Assembly: GCA_016932955.1 (NCBI GenBank)
Contig: JAFGBV010000092.1
Location: 1 to 27,972 of the forward strand
DNA: 27,972 nucleotides
Direction: 5' to 3'
DNA from: Anaerolineales bacterium
Lineage (GTDB): Bacteria; Chloroflexota; Anaerolineae; Anaerolineales; UBA4823
Part shown: one piece after another, positions 23,292-27,972 of the stretch
How positions within the stretch are numbered: position 1 is the first letter of the stretch
Layout of the letters: each line of letters begins with the position of its first letter
Position numbers and translations under genes: made by a program
Notes under the pieces: model-generated
What the model was told of the DNA's origin: nothing
Databases searched by the model: none
The model's input: the letters and a program-made list of their open reading frames with translations, nothing else

Positions 23292-23300
23292 ATTATACCA
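23292..23300 (-). promoter_or_regulatory. Extended -10 promoter for the ytxG-like gene
   Basis: The minus strand reads TGGTATAAT (23300-23292), a perfect TGn extended -10. No convincing -35 is present, which is common for extended -10 promoters. Six bases separate it from ATG 23285, placing the transcript start at or beside the start codon. Confidence 0.55.
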
Positions 23301-23302
23301 TT

Positions 23303-24397
23303 TTATGCAAGGGGCTGCTGTTGTGTGATGCAGTGGATATTACCCCCTCCGAGGAGTATCTCACGGGCGAGAACGCCAACAACGCGGCGATCTGGAAAAA
23401 GCTCTTGCAGGGTGGTGAGGGCAGGTTGATCATGAGGGTCGTTGAATTGAGGAATGATGACTCCGTTATTGGCAATATAGAAGTTGATGTAAGAGCCTGC
23501 CAGGCGGCTGCCAGCCTGACGGGGGAGGGTGCCTTCGACAGGATCAACGCCCAGGCTTTCTTGCTCGGTGATGGTAATGGGATTGGGCTGGTGGATCTTG
23601 ACCACCTGAATCTGGCGCCCGCGGGCATCGCAGGCATGCCTGAGACGCTGCAGAGCTTCGTTGGAGCGCTCGTACTGGGGGTCATGGGTATCATCAGTCC
23701 AGGTGAGGGCGATGACAGCGGGGCGTATGAAGCAGCAGAGATTATCCACGTGGCCGCTGGTTTCGTCGAGGTAGACGCCGCGCTCCAGCCAGATGATGTG
23801 CTCTACGTTTAAATATTCCTTGAGGTAGTCTTCGATCTTGAGGCGAGTGAGGGATGGATTGCGGTTGGGGTTGAGCAGACATTCCTCAGTGGTGATCAGC
23901 GTGCCTTCCCCATCAACGTGAAACGAGCCGCCTTCCATGACGAGGGGAGCCTTGTAGCGGTCAAGACGCTCGATCTCAAGCACTTTTTGCGGGACAAGAT
24001 CATCCTGATCCCATGGGAAGTAAAGCCCATCCATCAGCCCCCCCCAGGCGTTAAAATCCCAGTCGATGCCGCGGACGACATTCTGATCGTTGGTGACGAA
24101 GGTAGGACCGCAATCGCGCATCCAGGAATCGTTGTAAGAGACCTCGACCAGGCGCACCGAAGGGGGAAGGAGGTGACGAGCGTTGCGGAATTGGGCAGCA
24201 GATACCCCCATCGTGACTGGCTCGAACTGGGCGATGGCAGCAGATACTGCAGCAAAGGCGGCTTGGGCGGGTTTAGCGCCCCAGCGCCAGTTATCGGGTC
24301 TTTCGGGCCAGAGCATCCAGCAGCCGGCGTGGGGCTCGAACTCGGCGGGCATGCGGAAGCCATCCTGGCGAGGGGTGGAGGCGAGGGTTTGGCTCAT
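23303..24397 (-). CDS. aguA: Agmatine deiminase
   Basis: This 364-residue enzyme hydrolyses agmatine to N-carbamoylputrescine and ammonia in the cytoplasm (peptidylarginine deiminase-like pentein fold). The family landmarks are present: [22 protein letters not shown] at the N-terminus (truncated as [19 protein letters not shown], 16-34), [12 protein letters not shown] (89-100), [13 protein letters not shown] (154-166), DETSGHVDN with His216 (211-219), and catalytic Cys356 in GGGNIHC. The length matches known agmatine deiminases. CAGGAA lies about 7 bases before ATG 24397. It lies 31 bases below ptcA on the same strand, so its product, N-carbamoylputrescine, is passed to PtcA. No carbamate kinase or agmatine-putrescine antiporter gene is in view. 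Confidence 0.95.
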   Translation of the reverse strand: MSQTLASTPRQDGFRMPAEFEPHAGCWMLWPERPDNWRWGAKPAQAAFAAVSAAIAQFEPVTMGVSAAQFRNARHLLPPSVRLVEVSYNDSWMRDCGPTFVTNDQNVVRGIDWDFNAWGGLMDGLYFPWDQDDLVPQKVLEIERLDRYKAPLVMEGGSFHVDGEGTLITTEECLLNPNRNPSLTRLKIEDYLKEYLNVEHIIWLERGVYLDETSGHVDNLCCFIRPAVIALTWTDDTHDPQYERSNEALQRLRHACDARGRQIQVVKIHQPNPITITEQESLGVDPVEGTLPRQAGSRLAGSYINFYIANNGVIIPQFNDPHDQPALTTLQELFPDRRVVGVLAREILLGGGNIHCITQQQPLA

Positions 24398-24428
24398 GGC
24401 AGATTCCTGCGAAGGATGGAAAAGTGCA

Positions 24429-25445
24429 TCATTTCATCATGCCTTCCAAGTGCTGGTGTACCTTACCGGCATGGTACATGCGCAGAGCATCTGAGGGGCG
24501 ATGCAGGCGGGGATAGACTAGCCAGGTGAGGATGCCTTTTTCAACATGGAGGCGATTTTCAGATTGGTCATAAATGATAGAGCGCTCGCAATCCATAACT
24601 TCATCGGTGACTTCAACGCCGCGGGAGGCAGGGAGACAGTGCATGAACTTGCAGTGCGAGGGCGCCTTCTTGAATAGATCCATGGTCACTTGGTAAGCGG
24701 GCATAAAGGCGCTGCGCCGCTCAGGAATCTGATCTTCCTGCCCGACCCACCACCACAGGTCGGTGTAAATGAAATCTGCATCCCAGACGGCGCCAATGAC
24801 ATCTTCGGTGATGCGCAGGGTTCCGACAGACTGCTCGCAGTTCTTCTGGGCAATGGTGATCCATTCGGCAGGGGGCTGGTATTTCTTAGGGGCAGCATGG
24901 GTAAAGTGCATACCCATCTGGGTGCAGATGTACATGAGGGAGCTGAGCACGTTGGTGGCATCGCCAATAAAGGTGACGTTCAGATCCTTAAGCTCTTTTC
25001 CGGCAGGCTTGTGCTCGAGCATGGTGAACAAATCGCAAACGACCTGGGTAGGGTGGTTGTAATCGGTGAGTCCATTGATCACGGGGACGGTGGCGCCTGC
25101 GGCAAGCTGGGTGATGGTTTCGTGCTTGAGGGTGCGAGCCATGATGACATCGACCATACGCGAGATGACACGGGCGGTATCGTAGATGGACTCGCGCACG
25201 CCAAGATGGATCTCGCCAGGCTTGAGGTAGAGGGCATGGCCGCCCAGCTCACTCATCGCGACTTCAAATGAGATGCGAGTGCGGGTAGAAGGCTCTTCAA
25301 AGAGCATGGCAAGCGAGGCGCCCTCCAGCAGCCTGGGGGTAGCGCCTTGCTTATCAGCAGCTTTGATCAGGCGAGTGAGCTCGATCAGATCGAGCAATTC
25401 CTGGCGGGTGAAATCCTGGGTGTCGAGGAAGTGTCTGATGGTCAT
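24429..25445 (-). CDS. ptcA: Putrescine carbamoyltransferase (ornithine carbamoyltransferase family)
   Basis: This 338-residue enzyme should convert N-carbamoylputrescine and phosphate to putrescine and carbamoyl phosphate. It has the carbamoyltransferase motifs STRTR (53-57), HPTQ (131-134) and FMHCLPA (267-273). It lacks the SMG ornithine-binding loop: the matching region reads [16 protein letters not shown]. From memory, stretches such as [43 protein letters not shown] and GDATNV closely follow enterococcal putrescine carbamoyltransferase. A C-terminal extension past [12 protein letters not shown] (301-312) also fits that group. CAGGAGA lies 7 bases before ATG 25445. The aguA gene directly downstream makes the catabolic reading much more likely than arginine biosynthesis, although a generic ornithine enzyme is the fallback. 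Confidence 0.85.
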   Translation of the reverse strand: MTIRHFLDTQDFTRQELLDLIELTRLIKAADKQGATPRLLEGASLAMLFEEPSTRTRISFEVAMSELGGHALYLKPGEIHLGVRESIYDTARVISRMVDVIMARTLKHETITQLAAGATVPVINGLTDYNHPTQVVCDLFTMLEHKPAGKELKDLNVTFIGDATNVLSSLMYICTQMGMHFTHAAPKKYQPPAEWITIAQKNCEQSVGTLRITEDVIGAVWDADFIYTDLWWWVGQEDQIPERRSAFMPAYQVTMDLFKKAPSHCKFMHCLPASRGVEVTDEVMDCERSIIYDQSENRLHVEKGILTWLVYPRLHRPSDALRMYHAGKVHQHLEGMMK

Positions 25446-25546
25446 GGGAATCTCCTGAGATTGTTAGGGATGGTTATCAAACCGGAGGCGGCCAAACTAT
25501 GGTTGTTAGAGGGTGATATGTGGTTGTGGAGGCAGAAACCATACAT

Positions 25547-25575
25547 ATGATAGTAAGAAGTCGATTGCCTGTCAA
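25547..25575 (-). promoter_or_regulatory. ptcA-aguA promoter
   Basis: The minus strand reads TTGACA (25575-25570), a 17-base spacer, then TATCAT (25552-25547). The transcript would start near 25541, leaving about 95 bases of leader before ATG 25445. An inverted repeat sits directly upstream of the -35. Confidence 0.7.
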
Positions 25576-25582
25576 TGGGTTT

Positions 25583-25601
25583 TTCTTCCGAATCGGAAGA
25601 A
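25583..25601. promoter_or_regulatory. Perfect 8+8 inverted repeat between divergent promoters (operator candidate)
   Basis: TTCTTCCG (25583-25590) and CGGAAGAA (25594-25601) are exact inverted arms around AAT. The site starts 8 bases upstream of the ptcA -35 and lies 27 bases upstream of the lrp-type -35. That position suits an activator, or a regulator acting on both genes. The Lrp/AsnC protein encoded next door is the obvious candidate binder, but this is inferred. Confidence 0.55.
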
Positions 25602-25627
25602 TTGTGTGAAAACTATGTCAGATTCGC

Positions 25628-25655
25628 TTGACAAAGTAAATAGTGTGCGTATAAT
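25628..25655 (+). promoter_or_regulatory. Promoter of the Lrp/AsnC-type gene
   Basis: TTGACA (25628-25633) and TATAAT (25650-25655), both perfect, are separated by 16 bases. The start would be near 25662, giving a leader of about 29 bases. No strong ribosome site precedes ATG 25691. Confidence 0.75.
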
Positions 25656-25690
25656 AATTATGTAGGAAACGGCCAATATAGAGCATAAAT

Positions 25691-26167
25691 ATGTATAAAA
25701 TTGACAACCTTGATCGGGAAATTGTCAATTTACTGATGGAAGATGGACGGATGCCGGCGGCTGTGATTGCGCGCCGGGTGGGGGGAATATCAGAGCGTGC
25801 GGTGCGTTACCGCATCGATCGTATGGTGGAAAATGGTTACATCAGAATATTGGCAATTCCAGACCCGCGCGCCGTTGGATACACGGTGGTGGCGGATGTA
25901 TGGCTGGAAGTCGAAGCTGACTCGATCCAGCAAGTGGCGCAGTCGATGACGAAATATGAGTGTGTTAGCTACGTGGCATACTCTATCGGCGAGACAGATG
26001 TGAGTGTGCAAATCGTAGCACACGATAATGCAGAAGTATACCAGTTTGTGACGGAGGTGATAGGCCGCACACCAGGGGTTCGGAAAACGGTCACGTCGAT
26101 CGTGCCTCGGGTGCTAAAGGATGTGTATCAATGGCACATCCCTGCTTCGTCGTGCTTGGATGAATAG
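25691..26167 (+). CDS. Lrp/AsnC-family transcriptional regulator
   Basis: This 158-residue DNA-binding protein has an N-terminal winged helix-turn-helix (about 4-52: NLDREIVNLLMEDGRMP, ISERAVRYRIDRMVENGYI). A C-terminal RAM ligand-binding domain follows (about 63-140: GYTVVADVWLEVE, VSYVAYSIGETDVSVQIVA, VRKTVTSIVPRVLKDV). Length and layout are standard. It is divergent from ptcA-aguA, and the shared intergenic region carries two strong promoters and an inverted repeat. It therefore probably controls agmatine catabolism, itself, or the aminotransferase genes downstream on its own strand. The effector is likely an amino acid or amine but cannot be named from sequence. The tail (SSCLDE) is unremarkable. 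Confidence 0.93.
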   Translation: MYKIDNLDREIVNLLMEDGRMPAAVIARRVGGISERAVRYRIDRMVENGYIRILAIPDPRAVGYTVVADVWLEVEADSIQQVAQSMTKYECVSYVAYSIGETDVSVQIVAHDNAEVYQFVTEVIGRTPGVRKTVTSIVPRVLKDVYQWHIPASSCLDE

Positions 26168-26188
26168 GGGATTCTATCTGTGGTGTGG

Positions 26189-26212
26189 TTCTTCTACATC
26201 CAGGTAGAAGAA
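26189..26212 (+). other. 9-bp perfect hairpin between the regulator and aminotransferase genes
   Basis: TTCTTCTAC (26189-26197) pairs exactly with GTAGAAGAA (26204-26212) around ATCCAG, 21 bases after the Lrp/AsnC stop. No U-run follows, so it is not a typical terminator. Its arms share the TTCTTC/GAAGAA core with the operator candidate at 25583-25601, so a second regulator site for the downstream gene is possible. Confidence 0.4.
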
Positions 26213-26262
26213 GGCTGACGCTGTTACTTAGCGTAATAAATTAGAATCTTCAGGAGTCTAGG

Positions 26263-27567
26263 ATGGATATGCCATTTGAAAAAAGCCGGGATTTACAAAA
26301 ACGTGCCAGGGAAATCATGCCGCTGGGGGTAAACTCGAATTTTCGCTATTGGGGGGATGGTATCACACCTTACATGCAGAAGGCACAGGGGGCATATCTG
26401 TGGGATGTGGACGGCAACCGCTATATCGATTACCGTATGGCGTTTGGGCCGATCATTCTGGGGCATGCAACCCCGGATGTGAATGCCAAGGTTCATGAAG
26501 AGATCGACCGTGGTGTACTGGCAGCGATGACGACGGAGTTGGAAGTGGAAGTGGCGGAGATGGTCACGGCAATGTGCCCGGCGGTAGAGATGGTGCGCCT
26601 GGCATGCAGCGGGACGGAGGCGACGATGCACGCGCTACGGGTGGCGCGGGCTTACACTGGACGAGAGAAGGTAATCAAGTTCGAGGGGATGTACCACGGA
26701 TTTCATGATTACACATTGTGGTCAACCTATGCGCCTGCCGAGTCGTACGGCAACCAGCGTAATCCGATCCCGGTGGCAGCCAGCTCGGGCATCCCGCGCC
26801 GGTTGAATGAGCTGATTATCACCTTACCATTCAATGATTTTGATGTATTCGAGAAGGCGATGCGCAGCACGGGGTATGAAGTAGCAGCAGTGATCTGCGA
26901 GCCGTGCCTGGGCAACTGCGGTGCAGTAGAGCCGCAGCCGGGCTTTTTGGATCTGGTGCGCAACCAGTGTGACCAGTATGGGGTGGTGTTCATCCTGGAT
27001 GAGGTGAAGACGGGTTTCCGCATCGCGCGAGGGGGGGCGCAGGAATATTACAACTTGAAGCCGGATTTGGCGACTTATGCCAAAGCGATTGGCAACGGCT
27101 TCCCGGTGGCAGCATTTGGTGGGAAGCGCGAGATTATGAGCATCATCGGCCAGGGCGTGGCGCAGGGCGGTACGTATACGAACAATAAGCCAGGCGTGGC
27201 AGCAGCCTGGGCTACGCTGCGCCTGCTGCGAGACCAGCCAATCCTGGAGACGATCCAGAAGCGCGGCCAACGTTTGATGGACGGCTTGAGGAAGATCTTT
27301 GCTGAGGCGAGCATTCCAGTATGCTTCAGCGGCTACCCGGCGATGTTTTCGTTTGCGGTGGGGGTCGAGAAAGTGACAGGCCAACGTGATTGGAATGAGA
27401 GTGATAAGGATTACTATTTGAGGCTTGTTGAGGCTTCCATCGAGCGGGGAGTAATGCCGGACCATGACCCGCGCGAGCCGTGGTTCCTGTGTTACGCGCA
27501 TTCAGAAGCTGATATCGATCAGACTTTGAACGTCTGGGAGGAAGTGGTCAGCGAGGTGAAGCGATAA
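26263..27567 (+). CDS. Class III PLP-dependent aminotransferase (HemL-like paralogue)
   Basis: This 434-residue enzyme is of the glutamate-1-semialdehyde aminomutase-like branch of class III aminotransferases. Visible elements are GVNSNFRYWGDGITPYM near the start, YLWDVDGNRYIDYRMAFGPIILGH (shortened as YLWDVDGNRYIDY, 45-57), phosphate-binding CSGTEAT (115-121), YHGFHD (144-149), ICEPCLGNCG (211-220), PLP-contacting Asp246 in ILDEVKTGFR and the Schiff-base Lys274 in YAKAIGNGFPVAAFGG. It differs from true HemL at the N-terminus and around the lysine, so a catabolic amino acid or amine substrate is more likely than haem synthesis. AGGAG lies 6 bases before ATG 26263. Its position after the Lrp/AsnC gene suggests shared control. 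A terminator follows. Confidence 0.88.
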   Translation: MDMPFEKSRDLQKRAREIMPLGVNSNFRYWGDGITPYMQKAQGAYLWDVDGNRYIDYRMAFGPIILGHATPDVNAKVHEEIDRGVLAAMTTELEVEVAEMVTAMCPAVEMVRLACSGTEATMHALRVARAYTGREKVIKFEGMYHGFHDYTLWSTYAPAESYGNQRNPIPVAASSGIPRRLNELIITLPFNDFDVFEKAMRSTGYEVAAVICEPCLGNCGAVEPQPGFLDLVRNQCDQYGVVFILDEVKTGFRIARGGAQEYYNLKPDLATYAKAIGNGFPVAAFGGKREIMSIIGQGVAQGGTYTNNKPGVAAAWATLRLLRDQPILETIQKRGQRLMDGLRKIFAEASIPVCFSGYPAMFSFAVGVEKVTGQRDWNESDKDYYLRLVEASIERGVMPDHDPREPWFLCYAHSEADIDQTLNVWEEVVSEVKR

Positions 27568-27571
27568 ATTG

Positions 27572-27612
27572 AAAGCAGCGAGTTTGGCATATGATAAACT
27601 CGCTGCTTTTTT
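27572..27612 (+). terminator. Intrinsic terminator between two aminotransferase genes
   Basis: AAAGCAGCGAGTTT (27572-27585) pairs perfectly with 27596-27609 around a 10-base loop and runs into six Ts (27607-27612). It begins 4 bases after the stop of the first aminotransferase and ends 21 bases before the next start codon. The second gene would need read-through or its own promoter, which I do not see. Confidence 0.88.
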
Positions 27613-27633
27613 GATATTCATTTGGAGGATTTT

Positions 27634-27972
27634 GTGACGAACAAGGTTTTGAGCGCTGAAGAGATTGTAGCAATGAATCGGGAGTACACATTCTTCTCCT
27701 GGTCTGTGCAGTCGGCGACTGCGCCGATCCCGATCACCAGGGCAGAAGGGGTGTACTTTTGGGATGCGGATGGAAAGCGGTATATTGATTTTTCATCACA
27801 ACTGATGAACCTGAATATTGGTCACCAGCACCCTAGGGTGGTGAAGGCAATCCAGGAACAGGCGGGGAAGCTGGCTTATGCACATCCGGGGATGGCAACA
27901 GAACCGCGCGGCCTGCTGGGCAAGCGGATCGTGGAGGTGGCGCCGGGAAATTTGAAAAAGACTTTCTTCTGC
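27634..27972 (+). CDS. Class III PLP-dependent aminotransferase, N-terminal part (cut by window end)
   Basis: The first 113 residues are present. GTG 27634 follows GGAGG by 5 bases. The N-terminus (REYTFFSWSVQSATAPIPI) and then AEGVYFWDADGKRYIDFSSQ and NLNIGHQHPRVVKAIQEQA are typical of class III aminotransferases annotated as aspartate-, taurine- or beta-alanine-type. The PLP lysine and substrate-specific regions lie beyond the window, so the substrate is open. It belongs to a different subfamily from the aminotransferase just upstream, so the pair is not a recent duplication. Because of the agmatine genes nearby, a putrescine or omega-amino acid substrate is a guess worth testing. Confidence 0.9.
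   Translation, partial: MTNKVLSAEEIVAMNREYTFFSWSVQSATAPIPITRAEGVYFWDADGKRYIDFSSQLMNLNIGHQHPRVVKAIQEQAGKLAYAHPGMATEPRGLLGKRIVEVAPGNLKKTFFC

Noticed and set aside
24429..25445. Anabolic ornithine carbamoyltransferase (argF) as the product name
   Set aside because: The SMG ornithine loop is missing, the sequence follows putrescine carbamoyltransferase, and aguA is the next gene. It is kept only as a fallback.
26263..27567. Haem-pathway glutamate-1-semialdehyde aminomutase (hemL)
   Set aside because: The N-terminus and the region around the PLP lysine differ from HemL, and no haem genes are nearby.

Overview
The window looks like chromosomal DNA of a Chloroflexota bacterium, probably Anaerolineae-like. 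This is inferred from protein character, not from a marker gene. The signs are lipoproteins with long Pro/Glu/Thr/Ala linkers after the lipobox, a secreted delta-60 repeat protein ending in an 'IPLV' tail, a Yip1/ABC/CARDB/FtsX cluster, a long PAS/GAF/HD-GYP sensor and a two-domain W-x-D-x-x-LGC lipoprotein. I see no tRNA, rRNA, CRISPR array, phage gene or insertion sequence. No gap between genes exceeds about 300 bases.

Region 1 (1-4.1 kb) holds the end of an unknown gene and two leftward genes for exported proteins: a small lipoprotein with a tandem domain, and a 953-residue protein with about 14 delta-60 repeats, an Ig-like domain and an InlB-type repeat. The large gene has a consensus-like promoter whose 17-base spacer contains a 15-base palindrome. 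Region 2 (4.3-8.1 kb) is a rightward phnDCE-type ABC importer. It has an attenuator-like hairpin after phnD and a PhnE about twice the usual size. No C-P lyase or phosphonatase gene is visible, so the substrate is open (phosphonate, phosphite or phosphate).

Region 3 (8.2-14.7 kb) is a tightly packed leftward run. In transcription order it is a possible 32-codon leaderless ORF, an unknown 213-residue protein, an acetylpolyamine amidohydrolase-like deacetylase, a Yip1 membrane protein, a MacB/LolD-type ATPase, an IPT/CARDB exported protein and a MacB/FtsX-type permease. The last four probably form one envelope-associated ABC system. Region 4 (14.8-22.3 kb) runs rightward: an aldo/keto reductase, a GNAT-like protein, a 1248-residue PAS/GAF/HD-GYP protein and a bifunctional NAD(P)HX repair enzyme. 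The last three are closely spaced.

Region 5 (22.4-25.5 kb) runs leftward: ptcA, aguA, then a DUF948/YtxG-like and a YtxH-like membrane protein. AguA and PtcA together would convert agmatine to putrescine plus carbamoyl phosphate. Divergent from ptcA is an Lrp/AsnC regulator (25.7-26.2 kb). The 245-base gap between them carries two near-consensus promoters facing apart, with a perfect 8+8 inverted repeat between them. Two class III PLP aminotransferase genes follow, the second cut by the window end. Together with the deacetylase at 13 kb, the window has a polyamine/amine catabolism theme. Several starts (14733, 14811, 23285) lie only 6-8 bases below a -10 box, which suggests leaderless transcripts. 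The strongest leads are the enlarged PhnE, the Lrp/ptcA regulatory region, the leaderless starts and the co-location of amine-handling enzymes. I found no clear case for a wholly new system.
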